NCBI GenBank assembly: GCA_018650465.1
Contig: JABIFY010000107.1
Span: forward strand, 1-64,000
Direction: 5' to 3'
DNA length: 64,000 nt
Source: Alphaproteobacteria bacterium
GTDB lineage: Bacteria; Pseudomonadota; Alphaproteobacteria; UBA2966
Under the pieces are notes generated by a model. It was not told the DNA's origin. It made no database searches and saw nothing but the letters and a program-made list of their open reading frames with translations. A program made the position numbers and the translations under genes. Shown in pieces: positions 33,621 through 42,428 of the stretch; within the stretch, counting starts at the first letter, position 1, and every line of letters starts with the position of its first letter.

Positions 33621-34262
33621 TTAATTATGTAAAGACAGGCGCTTGCGACTTGTTTCCTGAAGTAATTTAAGAAGATATTTAAGGCGCGTCACAATGTTCG
33701 TCGCCCCCTCCAGATCGTCAGCAGCAAAAGCGACGGACAGGGCTTCTTCAGAGACCTCGACCTCCATACGGGTGCGGGCTTCCAGTTTGGCGACTTCATC
33801 AGCTGTTTCGGCATCAGCCAGGGCCTCGCGGCTCTCCATGGCTTCCATCAGTAATTCAGGATCACTTTCCGTGCGGGCCTGATCTTGCTTGCCCGCCCCT
33901 TTGGATTCCAACAGGGCTTCTGCCCGGCTCAGGGGCGCTTTCAGACGATCATAAGCTTCGTTCAGGTCCGTTGCATGTTGCAAGGACAGCTGCTTCTCGC
34001 GCGACGTCTTGGTGGCAAAACGATCCGGATGGAATTTTCGCTGAAAGGCAAAGTAGCGTTTTTCCAGGTCCTTGGGATCAAGATCGAAATCAGCCTTCAT
34101 GCCAAGGCGCTGAAATTCATCTCCCGGACGGGGCGCCTGGATCATGCCACAGGCGTGGCAAAACGGTGCACGCTGGTCCACAGAACCGCGGCAAGACCAA
34201 CATGGGGAGTCCTGGTGGGTGTGGATGTGGCCTTCGCCCTTATGATTGTCGTTACTGCTCAC
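33621..34262 (-). CDS. hscB: Co-chaperone HscB (J-domain)
   Basis: A 213-aa protein starting at GTG 34262. An N-terminal zinc-type module (CWSCRG, FCHACG, residues 22-40) is followed by the J-domain with H-P-D in FQRKFHPDRFATKTSREK and the HscB C-terminal helices (LSRAEALLESKG). It recruits IscU to HscA and triggers its ATPase. The Cys module is found in many alphaproteobacterial and eukaryotic HscB proteins but not in the E. coli one. Confidence 0.94.
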   Translation of the reverse strand: MSSNDNHKGEGHIHTHQDSPCWSCRGSVDQRAPFCHACGMIQAPRPGDEFQRLGMKADFDLDPKDLEKRYFAFQRKFHPDRFATKTSREKQLSLQHATDLNEAYDRLKAPLSRAEALLESKGAGKQDQARTESDPELLMEAMESREALADAETADEVAKLEARTRMEVEVSEEALSVAFAADDLEGATNIVTRLKYLLKLLQETSRKRLSLHN

Positions 34263-34307
34263 TATCTTAAATCTCTTGATCTACTTCTTGATCTCTGGGC
34301 CTGAATT

Positions 34308-34334
34308 GCAAAACAAGGGGGCACACTGCCCCCT
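34308..34334 (-). terminator. Intra-operon hairpin between iscA and hscB
   Basis: On the minus strand AGGGGGCA-GTG-TGCCCCCT (8-bp perfect stem, 34334-34316) is followed by TGTTTTGC. It lies between the iscA stop (34366) and the hscB start (34262). The T-tract is short, so partial termination or mRNA stabilisation, giving less hscBA-fdx-iscX than iscSUA, is more likely than a full stop. Confidence 0.5.
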
Positions 34335-34365
34335 CGAATTCTGTATCGTTGACGAATGTGTCAAA

Positions 34366-34698
34366 TCAAACGTGGAATGATTCTCCGCAGCCACATTTGC
34401 CTTTTTCATTTGGATTGACGAAGACAAAACCGGATTGCAGCTTTTCTTCGACAAAATCCATTTCCGTACCAACGATAAACATGGTGGCTTTTGGATCAAT
34501 AAAAACCTTTACGCCCTTTTCTTCGACAACTTCGTCAAATTCTTCAGGCGCATCCGCATATTCAAGCGTGTAGGACAGACCGGAACAGCCTGCCGTTCGC
34601 ACACCAATGCGCAAACCGGCTGCTGGCTCATCACGTTTGCCCATCAGGGCGTTAATCCGGTCAACAGCGTTGTCCGTCAAACTAATCATCGCAGGCAT
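34366..34698 (-). CDS. iscA: A-type iron-sulphur carrier IscA
   Basis: A 110-aa HesB/IscA-family protein with the three conserved Cys: AGCSGLSYTLEYAD (first) and GKCGCGESF (second and third). ISLTDNAVDRINALMGK opens the fold. It carries and delivers clusters or iron. The position between iscU and hscB is the standard isc order. Confidence 0.94.
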   Translation of the reverse strand: MPAMISLTDNAVDRINALMGKRDEPAAGLRIGVRTAGCSGLSYTLEYADAPEEFDEVVEEKGVKVFIDPKATMFIVGTEMDFVEEKLQSGFVFVNPNEKGKCGCGESFHV

Positions 34699-34754
34699 AT
34701 ATTCATCCTTCCGGTCTTCTCAAACTGGCAACCTTACAGGTCGCCAGGCACGTC

Positions 34755-35162
34755 TTACTCGGCAGCTTCGCCTTTGGCGGGCGCGGCGGCCTTTTCCTTG
34801 TAGTCGTTGATGGCAGCCTTGATAGCGTCTTCAGCGAGGACAGAGCAGTGAATTTTCACCGGCGGCAAAGCCAGTTCTTCAGCAATATCCGTGTTCTTGA
34901 TCTCGCCGGCTTCATCCAGAGACTTGCCTTTGACCCATTCGGTCACAAGACTGGAAGAGGCAATCGCTGAGCCACAACCAAATGTCTTGAACTTGGCATC
35001 TTCGATGATGCCTTCCGGGCTCACCTTGATCTGCAGTTTCATGACGTCTCCGCAAGCAGGCGCGCCAACCAGACCTGTTCCGACACCGGCATCATCCTTT
35101 TCGAATGAGCCAATATTGCGGGGGTTTTCGTAGTGCTCGATCAGTTTTTCACTGTAAGCCAT
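34755..35162 (-). CDS. iscU: Iron-sulphur cluster scaffold IscU
   Basis: A 135-aa scaffold. Cluster ligands: GAPACGDVMKLQI, FGCGSAIASSS and HCSVLAEDAI; the LPPVKIHC stretch is the HscA recognition motif (LPPVK). ATG 35162 (MAYSEKLIEHYENPRN) is the usual start; an ATG four codons earlier is also open. Clusters are built here from IscS sulphur. Confidence 0.95.
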   Translation of the reverse strand: MAYSEKLIEHYENPRNIGSFEKDDAGVGTGLVGAPACGDVMKLQIKVSPEGIIEDAKFKTFGCGSAIASSSLVTEWVKGKSLDEAGEIKNTDIAEELALPPVKIHCSVLAEDAIKAAINDYKEKAAAPAKGEAAE

Positions 35163-35257
35163 GTTATCCACCATTCCTTCTTGGAAGCGTTGTTATATCA
35201 AATTGAACTGCTGTCAACAGCGTGGCAAATTGCCTCATTCTCATTCTAACGATCAGT

Positions 35258-36514
35258 TTAATGGTCGGCCCATTCGATCGACTTGATGTCGATGCCTTCC
35301 TGTGCCATTTCCCAAAGTGGGCTCATGGCCCGTAACTTCTCAACCGCAGTCACAATATGTTCTACTGCATAGTCAATTTCGGCTTCTGTCGTGAAGCGAC
35401 CAATACCAAAGCGGATCGAGGTGTGAGCCATTTCCTCTTCAACACCCAGCGAGCGCAGAACGTAGCTGGGCTCCAGGGAAGCCGAAGTACAGGCAGACCC
35501 GGATGAAACGGCCAGGTCCCGAATGCCCATCATCAGCGATTCACCTTCCACATAGGCAAAGCTGAGATTAATGTTGCCCCAATAACGATGCTCGTCATCA
35601 CCGTTCAGGATAACGTCGGGCAAGCGGTCATTGATGGCATTGTGAAAGCGCTTGGCCAACAGGCGAATGCGTTCGTTGTCCGAGGCCATCTCAGCTTCGG
35701 CAATGGCGCAAGCCTCACCCAGCCCCACACACAGCGGTGGAGAAAGTGTTCCGGAACGCATACCACGCTCCTGGCCACCACCATTGATAAGCGGACGCAG
35801 GCGAACACGGGGCTTGCGGCGTACAAACAAGGCACCGACACCCATGGGGCCATATACTTTGTGACCTGAAATGCTCATCAGATCGATATTCATTTCATTC
35901 ACATCCAGCGGGATTTTGCCAACACCCTGGGCGGCATCTGTGTGGAAGAACACCTTGTTTTCACGACAGATTTTGCCAATTTCAGCCAGTGGCTGAATGA
36001 CACCAATTTCATTATGCACCGACATGATTGAAACCATAACCGTGCGTTCTGTGATGGCCTCTTTCAGGGTGTCGAGATCGATCAGGCCATTTTCCTGTAC
36101 TGGCAAATAGGTAACCTTGAAGCCTTCTTCCTGTTCCAGATGGCGGCAGGTATCCAGCACACATTTATGCTCTGTAACCGAGGTAATGATGTGGTCCTTA
36201 CCCTTGTCACGATAGAACATGGCAGCGCCCTTGAGGGCCAGATTGTTGGATTCCGTCGCACCGGAAGTGAAGATAATCTCCTTCGGGCTGGCACCAATCA
36301 GGCTGGCAATCTGGGCCCGGGCATTTTCAACGGCTGCCTCAGCTTCCCAGCCGAAGGCGTGGCTGCGCGAATGCGGGTTGCCATATTTGGCACCGAAATA
36401 CGGCATCATGGCTTCAAGCACACGCGGGTCCATGGGCGTCGTTGCCTGGTAATCCATATAAATCGGCGTTGTCATGTTTTCGCCGTTAAATTCGATATGA
36501 CTATGGTCGTTCAT
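35258..36514 (-). CDS. iscS: Cysteine desulfurase IscS
   Basis: A 418-aa PLP enzyme. [17 protein letters not shown] opens the fold, the PLP Lys is in [16 protein letters not shown], and the active Cys loop is [17 protein letters not shown] near residue 340, as in group I IscS. ATG 36514 is chosen for its AGGA 11 bases upstream; ATG 36475 is an alternative nearer the E. coli start. It takes sulphur from cysteine for IscU. A second desulfurase gene lies just upstream. Confidence 0.94.
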   Translation of the reverse strand: MNDHSHIEFNGENMTTPIYMDYQATTPMDPRVLEAMMPYFGAKYGNPHSRSHAFGWEAEAAVENARAQIASLIGASPKEIIFTSGATESNNLALKGAAMFYRDKGKDHIITSVTEHKCVLDTCRHLEQEEGFKVTYLPVQENGLIDLDTLKEAITERTVMVSIMSVHNEIGVIQPLAEIGKICRENKVFFHTDAAQGVGKIPLDVNEMNIDLMSISGHKVYGPMGVGALFVRRKPRVRLRPLINGGGQERGMRSGTLSPPLCVGLGEACAIAEAEMASDNERIRLLAKRFHNAINDRLPDVILNGDDEHRYWGNINLSFAYVEGESLMMGIRDLAVSSGSACTSASLEPSYVLRSLGVEEEMAHTSIRFGIGRFTTEAEIDYAVEHIVTAVEKLRAMSPLWEMAQEGIDIKSIEWADH

Positions 36515-36553
36515 TTCGGTCCAATTCCTGTCTTTAACGTCTTCAGCAACCAC

Positions 36554-37714
36554 TCAGGCCGCTGACAATTCCACTGATTTCTGGCCCAGTCGCTCATACA
36601 AAGCAGTCCAGGCCGCAACAAATTTATCGATATCTTCTTTCACCGTGCCCCAGCCCAGGCTGACCCGAATGGCACTGGCTGCAACTGATCCCTTAACACC
36701 CATGGCCAACAAAACCGGCGAAGCCGCCACCTTGCCTGAAGAACAAGCGGCACCGGCACTCACAGCGATGCCGTCCAGATCCAGCGCCATAACCTGCACT
36801 TCGCTGTCGACGCCTGGCATGGCGATGCAACTGGTGTTGCCGACACGGATCGTTTCAGCGCCAAAAAATATGGTTTCAGGTGCAACTTCCTGGATCTGGC
36901 GTTCCAGATCATCTCGCAAGGCTGCGATTTCCGCGCCGCGTGATAGATCTTCATTGCAAAGGTCAGCAGCCATACCAAATCCGGCAATACCGGACAGGTT
37001 TTCCGTGCCTGGACGCAAGCCCTTTTCCTGACCACCGCCTGTTTGCAGGCCCTTCATTTTGCCGACGGCCGGGCTTGTGATCAAAGCGCCTGACCCGGCA
37101 GGACCACCCATTTTATGGGCAGAAACTGTCACAAGATCAGCGCCCAGTACCTTCATATCAAACGATATTTTCCCAATGGCCTGAACAGAATCTGTATGAA
37201 GCAAAGCACCATATCGATGTGCGATTGCAGCCAGCTCATTGATCGGTTGCACGACACCCGTTTCGTTATTGGCTGTCATGATCGAGACCAGGAGCGGTTG
37301 CCCTTCTCCCGCGGTTTCGGTTTTCAACAACGCGTCCAGAGTATCGACCTGAACCAGTCCGTTGTGATCCACCGGTATGATCGTGGCATCCAATGCCAAA
37401 GCTGTGGTCAAGACGGAAGGATGCTCAGTTGCTGAGACCAGCAATTTGCGACCGGCATTGTAAAATGTTCGCAGGCAAAGGTTATTGGCTTCTGTACCGC
37501 CGCTGGTAAAAATCACGTCACCGACTGCAGCACCAACAAGATTTGCGACTTGTTCCCGCGCTTGTTCCACAACCATACGGGCGGCGCGGCCAGTGGCATG
37601 GACAGACGACGGATTACCGCCGGTGACCAGCGCTTGCGCGACTGCCTTGGCCACAGCCGGTTTCACCGGTGCCGTAGCATTATAGTCGAGATATATGAGG
37701 CGCTGCTGGTTCAC
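36554..37714 (-). CDS. Second cysteine desulfurase (NifS/IscS-like)
   Basis: A 386-aa PLP enzyme from GTG 37714 (MNQQRLIYLDYNATAP); the open frame above overlaps iscR. The PLP Lys is in TVSAHKMGGPAGSGAL and the active Cys in SAGAACSSGKVAASPVL, a shorter and different loop from the adjacent IscS. It is therefore a paralogue, not a recent duplicate. Two desulfurases after iscR are seen in several alphaproteobacteria. The role of this one (backup, tRNA thiolation or stress) is not known. Confidence 0.9.
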   Translation of the reverse strand: MNQQRLIYLDYNATAPVKPAVAKAVAQALVTGGNPSSVHATGRAARMVVEQAREQVANLVGAAVGDVIFTSGGTEANNLCLRTFYNAGRKLLVSATEHPSVLTTALALDATIIPVDHNGLVQVDTLDALLKTETAGEGQPLLVSIMTANNETGVVQPINELAAIAHRYGALLHTDSVQAIGKISFDMKVLGADLVTVSAHKMGGPAGSGALITSPAVGKMKGLQTGGGQEKGLRPGTENLSGIAGFGMAADLCNEDLSRGAEIAALRDDLERQIQEVAPETIFFGAETIRVGNTSCIAMPGVDSEVQVMALDLDGIAVSAGAACSSGKVAASPVLLAMGVKGSVAASAIRVSLGWGTVKEDIDKFVAAWTALYERLGQKSVELSAA

Positions 37715-37719
37715 GGAAC

Positions 37720-38268
37720 TTAACCCTGCACGGCTTCCTGGCTGACGATAGCAGCAGGCAAACAATCGCCGGCAAGCTGATCCGGATCGAGGGTAATCGC
37801 CGGTGCATTTCGGGGACCGTCTTCAAACCCGTCCGACATAATGCCACTTGTGCCAAGAACACGGCGACTGATGACGTCGTCCAGAGATACAGACGCCAGA
37901 TATAAATGGATCTGGTTAGTCAGTTCTTCCCACAAATCATGGGTCAGACAACGGCTTTTGTTGCTTTGACAGCCGGCGGGCGAGCCTGGCTGACAGCGCA
38001 TAACGCTAAGCGGTTCATCAACGGCCAGCACAATATCCGAAATCCGCATTTCTTCCGCGCTGCGGCCCAGCATGTATCCGCCACCCGGCCCACGAACGCT
38101 TTTTACAAGGGACGAGCGCCGCAACTTGCCAAACAATTGCTCCAGGTAGGAAAGCGAAATTTCCTGACGATCGGCAATATCGGCGAGTGAAACCGGTCGC
38201 CCGCCACTCTGGATCGCCAGATCAGCCATGGCCATAACAGCATATCGACCTTTGGTACTTAGTTTCAC
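37720..38268 (-). CDS. iscR: Rrf2-family iron-sulphur regulator IscR
   Basis: A 182-aa winged-helix regulator starting at GTG 38268 with GAAGGAGAC upstream. MKLSTKGRYAVMAMADLA, the recognition region ISLSYLEQLFGKLRRSSLV and GPGGGYML are diagnostic. Cluster ligands: RCQPGSPAGCQSNKSRC with His in CLTHDLW. With a 2Fe-2S cluster it represses isc when clusters are sufficient. A candidate binding site overlaps the operon promoter at 39515-39539. Confidence 0.95.
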   Translation of the reverse strand: MKLSTKGRYAVMAMADLAIQSGGRPVSLADIADRQEISLSYLEQLFGKLRRSSLVKSVRGPGGGYMLGRSAEEMRISDIVLAVDEPLSVMRCQPGSPAGCQSNKSRCLTHDLWEELTNQIHLYLASVSLDDVISRRVLGTSGIMSDGFEDGPRNAPAITLDPDQLAGDCLPAAIVSQEAVQG

Positions 38269-38319
38269 AGTTCGTCTCCTTCAAATCGTTGAGACCAGGA
38301 TGTTAATATCGAAACCGCT

Positions 38320-39108
38320 CTAGTTTTTTCTTGTGGTATCGACGGGTAAGTCTTCCAGTCCAGGTTCGGATGTCTTGACGTTTAATTCTTCTTCACGTGA
38401 ATCGCTATCATTGGCTTCCAGTGATGTTTTCTGGGCCGTTTCCAGCTCCCCGATGCGGGCTGTCAGTAATTGCACTTGATCAAGCAAACCATCAATGGAA
38501 CGGGCAACCGGATCATTGATCTCGCCTTTCGGCGTGCCATAGGCATCAAAGTGGCGAGAAGCATTTCGCGATATCGCCGCGCCAGCAATTTTGCCCGGCA
38601 CACCAACAACAGTGGCACCCGCCGGAACATTCTTTGAAACAACGGAATTCGACCCGACCCGGGCATTGGCCCCGATGACGATAGGCCCAAGAATCTGTGC
38701 CCCGGAACCAACAATAACGCCATCTTCCAGGGTGGGGTGGCGTTTTTGCGAAACTTGTTGTGACGAATTTTCAGCTGGAGAAATGCCGCCAAGGGTCACA
38801 TCGTGATAGAGCGTCACATTTTCACCGAGAATAGAAGTTTCACCGATGACAACGCCCATACCGTGGTCGATGAACAGGCCCTTGCCGATTTTGGCACCGG
38901 GATGAATTTCAATGCCGGTCAAAAAACGTCCGATGTGCGACAGGAACCGGCCCAAAAGAAACCATTTACGAATCCAGGCACCGTGGGCCAGACGATAAAT
39001 CAGCGCCGCATGGAAACCCGGATAACACAAAAAGACTTCCAGACGTGAGCGTACAGCGGGGTCGCGCTCAAAAATAGCTGCAATGTCATGTCGAATCAGA
39101 TTAAGCAT
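38320..39108 (-). CDS. cysE: Serine O-acetyltransferase
   Basis: A 262-aa protein of the left-handed beta-helix acetyltransferase class. [20 protein letters not shown], the catalytic [23 protein letters not shown] segment and [19 protein letters not shown] hexapeptide repeats are present. It makes O-acetylserine, the cysteine precursor. The C-terminus (about 45 residues) is an acidic extension of no known fold. It lies 51 bases upstream of iscR in the same direction, so cysteine supply is transcribed with cluster assembly. Confidence 0.93.
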   Translation of the reverse strand: MLNLIRHDIAAIFERDPAVRSRLEVFLCYPGFHAALIYRLAHGAWIRKWFLLGRFLSHIGRFLTGIEIHPGAKIGKGLFIDHGMGVVIGETSILGENVTLYHDVTLGGISPAENSSQQVSQKRHPTLEDGVIVGSGAQILGPIVIGANARVGSNSVVSKNVPAGATVVGVPGKIAGAAISRNASRHFDAYGTPKGEINDPVARSIDGLLDQVQLLTARIGELETAQKTSLEANDSDSREEELNVKTSEPGLEDLPVDTTRKN

Positions 39109-39244
39109 GGGTCACCTGTTCTTCCGCATTTCCGTCTCACGTACCGTCTTCGTCTCAAGTATCGTCTTTTCGGTCCAAATACCCCTAATTTTTTTCAGGG
39201 TTTGTCTTCAAACGCTTGCTAACACAACAGTTAACCAACCGGTC

Positions 39245-39345
39245 TAGAGCTATTCCGGTTTAGACGGAATCGCTTTTGCTCTTGTTATTGTTGCCCACAG
39301 TGAGTTAGCGGGAGCGCAGCGTTTCCTCCTTCGTCGGAAACGCGC
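39245..39345. repeat. Two-hairpin intergenic repeat, copy A
   Basis: Hairpin ATTCCG/CGGAAT (39252-39270) and hairpin GCGTTTCC/GGAAACGC (39319-39343), 48 bases apart, with TAGAGC at the left end. Copy B at 63136-63235 has the same two hairpins 46 bases apart. A small mobile or extragenic palindromic family is likely. It lies in the long leader of the cysE-isc operon. Confidence 0.6.
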
Positions 39346-39506
39346 TAATCTGTCTGTGTGCCCTGATTTCCGTAAAAAAAGCTTGAAATCAAATGCTTCC
39401 CCACGAAATAACATAGGGAATTACAGGGTTTTTTTGCATCTCACGGAAGTTTTGTGATATGCAGTGCCTGCAACAACCAGCGGCTTGTGCTGATCGCCTG
39501 AATATT

Positions 39507-39539
39507 GATATAGGTAAACCAACAAGAATAGTCAAGTAT
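39507..39539 (-). promoter_or_regulatory. Candidate cysE-isc operon promoter with IscR-type box
   Basis: On the minus strand TTGACT (39535-39530), a 17-base spacer and TATATC (39512-39507) form a sigma-70 promoter. ATACTTGACTA (39539-39529) matches the left half of the E. coli IscR type 1 motif and overlaps the -35; the right half (to 39515) matches at about 7 of 11 positions. The leader to cysE would be about 390 bases. The rest of the 39109-39658 gap holds repeat A and no gene. Confidence 0.45.
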
Positions 39540-39658
39540 TAGAAGTACGGATTTATGCCCCATAGCGGCATTAATCCTACCTGAGCCACGGGTTATATTT
39601 TTTTACATCAGCGGCCCGAATTTCAAGGGTCCCAATAGAATGGTCTGCACTGAACACT

Positions 39659-40312
39659 ATGCCGGATATCATAATTAACGGCCCTGAAGGCCGACTTGAA
39701 GGTCGCTATCACCACAACACCAAAGACGGGGCCCCTGTTGCCCTGATTTTGCACCCCCATCCACAATATGGCGGCACAATGAATAACAAGATTGTCTACA
39801 ATCTGTTTCATTTGTTCGTCAAACGCGGCTTTTCAACGCTGCGTTTTAATTTCCGGGGCGTGGGCCGCAGTCAGGGTACCTTTGACCAGGGCCTGGGCGA
39901 GCTTTCAGATGCGGCATCGGCCCTTGATTGGCTGCAGACTTATAACGAAAACTCGCGTTTTTGCTGGGTTGCCGGTTTTTCCTTCGGGGCCTGGATTTCC
40001 ATGCAGTTGCTGATGCGGCGTCCTGAGATCGACGGCTTCATTTCGGTTGCACCACCTGCCAACATGTATGACTTCGCCTTTCTGGCTCCCTGCCCGTCTT
40101 CCGGCCTCTTGTTGAACGGCACCGCAGATCAGGTCGTACCGCCACAAGACGTTGAAGGCCTGGCCACCAAGCTTAAAATGCAAAAAGGTATCACGATCGA
40201 CCACCAGACCATCGATGGGGCGGGTCATTTCTTTGAAAAAGAACTGGATGAATTGACCCAACGTTCCGGCGACTACCTCGATATGCGTCTGAAAGAGAAA
40301 AAAGCAGCCTGA
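39659..40312 (+). CDS. Alpha/beta hydrolase
   Basis: A 217-aa hydrolase. The nucleophile elbow G-x-S-x-G is VAGFSFGAWIS near residue 103, the acid is in LLNGTADQVVPPQD and the His in IDGAGHFFEKEL. Upstream LILHPHPQYGGTMNNKIV and TLRFNFRGVGRSQG mark the subgroup of short, dienelactone-hydrolase-like serine hydrolases. Cytoplasmic; substrate unknown. Its stop abuts the convergent cbbR stop (40312/40313). Confidence 0.87.
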   Translation: MPDIIINGPEGRLEGRYHHNTKDGAPVALILHPHPQYGGTMNNKIVYNLFHLFVKRGFSTLRFNFRGVGRSQGTFDQGLGELSDAASALDWLQTYNENSRFCWVAGFSFGAWISMQLLMRRPEIDGFISVAPPANMYDFAFLAPCPSSGLLLNGTADQVVPPQDVEGLATKLKMQKGITIDHQTIDGAGHFFEKELDELTQRSGDYLDMRLKEKKAA

Positions 40313-41257
40313 TCAGTTTGGTAATACCGGCACTGGCAAAAAAGATTTGCCATTTGATTCGAGGAAATCCCAGAGCGCATGCGTTGCCGGCAGCATGCGC
40401 TTTTCCTGCCGCCTGACCACAAACCAGTTGCGGATGAGCGGCATGCCTTGAATGTCCAAGGCAGTCAACCGCCCGTCGCCCAATTCAATAGCAACTGTAT
40501 GAACTGAAATCAGCGCGACACCAAGGCCCGCAATCACAGCCTGTTTTATGGTTTCGTTGCTGCCGATTTCCATACCTATCGGGGGCTCGATGCCGACACC
40601 GGCAAAAAGCCTGTTCATCAATGTACGCGTTCCAGAACCCTGCTCACGCGACAAAAACCGTTCCTGTGCCAGTGACTTTATCGGGATGTTTTTTTGTCCA
40701 ACCAATGGGTGATCTGGCGGGGTGATAATAACATGAGGGTGTTCGCCAAAGGCGACTGACTCAACGGGGAAATCTTGCGGTGGCCGTCCCATTATCGCGA
40801 AGTCGATCTCGTGATTTGCCATGGCCGCAATGGTTTCCCGCCTGTTCCCCACGGATAACCTGACATCAACCCCAGGGTGGGCGCGCGAGAAAGCTGCCAG
40901 CGCCCGTGGTGCGAAATATTTGGCCGTGCTGACGATGCCGACACGCGCCTGTCCACCCTCCGCGCCTTTTAAATGAATTATTGCCTCGGCACTTTCAGCA
41001 AGGGTTTCTTCGATGACCCTCGCTGCCTCGACAAGTTTTTGGCCCGCTTGTGTTGCCAGATAATGATCACCGGAGCGCTCAACAAGGGGCATGCCAGCCA
41101 TGGCTTCCAGCAGCCCCATCTGAATAGAGATCGCCGGTGGCGTAACATGTAGATTTCGGGCAGCGGCCGTATAAGTGCCGTGCTGGACAACTGCCGCCAG
41201 GGCCCGCAACTGCTTAAGCGTAACAGCGCGGAACAGTTTATTTAGATTTTCTTTCAT
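40313..41257 (-). CDS. cbbR: LysR-type Calvin-cycle regulator CbbR
   Basis: A 314-aa LysR-family protein. The N-terminal HTH is VTLKQLRALAAVVQHGTYTAAARNLHVTPPAISIQMGLLE (residues 12-51), followed by the ligand-binding domain (ARVGIVSTAKYFAPRALAAF, FAIMGRPPQDFP, GLGVALISVHTVAIEL). CbbR proteins sense NADPH, RuBP or related metabolites and activate cbb genes. It is divergent from the fbp-prk-cbbM operon with a 66-base AT-rich gap, the classic layout. Confidence 0.93.
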   Translation of the reverse strand: MKENLNKLFRAVTLKQLRALAAVVQHGTYTAAARNLHVTPPAISIQMGLLEAMAGMPLVERSGDHYLATQAGQKLVEAARVIEETLAESAEAIIHLKGAEGGQARVGIVSTAKYFAPRALAAFSRAHPGVDVRLSVGNRRETIAAMANHEIDFAIMGRPPQDFPVESVAFGEHPHVIITPPDHPLVGQKNIPIKSLAQERFLSREQGSGTRTLMNRLFAGVGIEPPIGMEIGSNETIKQAVIAGLGVALISVHTVAIELGDGRLTALDIQGMPLIRNWFVVRRQEKRMLPATHALWDFLESNGKSFLPVPVLPN

Positions 41258-41263
41258 GGTGAG

Positions 41264-41302
41264 TAATTATATTTAATTTTTCTTTTTATTCAATATCTCT
41301 AA
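41264..41302. promoter_or_regulatory. Candidate CbbR boxes
   Basis: Two TNA-N7-TNA patterns, as reported for CbbR sites, occur: TAA-N7-TAA at 41264-41276 and TCA-N7-TAA at 41290-41302. Their centres are 26 bases apart in the cbbR/cbbF gap. The stretch is AT-rich, so chance matches are possible. Confidence 0.35.
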
Positions 41303-41323
41303 TATACATTTCGAAATTCAATA

Positions 41324-42418
41324 ATGAGACGTATCCGGGATGATGCGTTTCTGGACAAAGGAATTATCGATTTGCCAGATCTCATAACATTAGGTAACTG
41401 GCTTGAACGCCAGGTTGCTTGTTCCGGGGGAGCTGATCAGCACAGCAAGGACGTACAACAGACAATCCGTGCGATCTGCGAAGCCGGTCGTATCCTGGCG
41501 GGCATTATCGCCAGTGGAGACATGGGATCAGCGAGAGAAACGGTCCTGTCGACGAATGAAGACGGAGATGTACAAAAGCCACTTGATATCAAGGCCAATG
41601 ATCTGATCATTGAATTGTTAAAGGAACAACCCGTTGCCTGGCTGGCATCAGAGGAACTGGCTCAAATCCACGAGATGAACAGCAACGGAACCCTCGCCGT
41701 CGCCATGGACCCGCTCGATGGTTCCAGTAATGTCGATACAAACCTGTCGCTGGGCACAATTTTTTCGATTTATGATGCGACTTTACTGGGCCGGGATGCG
41801 GTTTTGCAAACCGGACGCCAGCAGCTGGCCGCTGGTTATATCGTTTACGGCCCGCAAACGACCCTGACGCTGACCCTCGGCAACGGCACCCATATTTTTA
41901 CCCTGGATCGAGCACGCCGACATTTTTTCCTGACATCCGGGAATATTCAAATTCCACAAGAAACGTCAGAATTCGCCATAAACGCTTCAAATTTCAGGTT
42001 TTGGGACGCAAATGTACGAAATTATGTCGAAGACTGTATGGATGGCGAAACCGGCATTCGCGGTCGTGATTTCAATATGCGCTGGCTGGCTTCTCTGGTT
42101 GCAGAATGCCATCGCATTTTGTCACGTGGCGGTATTTTTCTCTATCCGGCGGATGCGCGTCCTGGTTATGGAAATGGCCGTTTGCGTCTGGTTTATGAAG
42201 CCAATGCCATCGCCTGGTTGATCGAACAGGCTGGCGGCTCAGCCAGCACGGGGACCGCGCCAATATTGGACGTGCAGCCAAAATCAATCCACGAACGTGT
42301 TTCTCTGGTGTTCGGATCATCCGACGAAGTCGAACTTGTCGAAAACTATTGCAATGGCACGGTAATAGCCGAGCGCCAGTCGCCTTTGTTCGCCAAACGC
42401 GGCCTGTTCATGCACTGA
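41324..42418 (+). CDS. cbbF: Class I fructose-1,6-bisphosphatase
   Basis: A 364-aa enzyme with the metal motif AMDPLDGSSNVDTNLSLGT (about 126-144), ASEELAQI upstream and GGIFLYPADARPGYGNGRLR plus YEANAIAWLIEQAGG later, all standard for class I FBPase. It dephosphorylates fructose-1,6-bisphosphate (and often sedoheptulose-1,7-bisphosphate) in the Calvin cycle. First gene of the cbb operon; no strong ribosome site is visible. Ten bases separate it from prk. Confidence 0.95.
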   Translation: MRRIRDDAFLDKGIIDLPDLITLGNWLERQVACSGGADQHSKDVQQTIRAICEAGRILAGIIASGDMGSARETVLSTNEDGDVQKPLDIKANDLIIELLKEQPVAWLASEELAQIHEMNSNGTLAVAMDPLDGSSNVDTNLSLGTIFSIYDATLLGRDAVLQTGRQQLAAGYIVYGPQTTLTLTLGNGTHIFTLDRARRHFFLTSGNIQIPQETSEFAINASNFRFWDANVRNYVEDCMDGETGIRGRDFNMRWLASLVAECHRILSRGGIFLYPADARPGYGNGRLRLVYEANAIAWLIEQAGGSASTGTAPILDVQPKSIHERVSLVFGSSDEVELVENYCNGTVIAERQSPLFAKRGLFMH

Positions 42419-42428
42419 AAGTCAAACC

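Noticed and set aside
39109..39658. A small gene in the 550-base gap before the hydrolase
   Set aside because: No frame with a ribosome site or coding character; the gap is explained by repeat A and the isc promoter.
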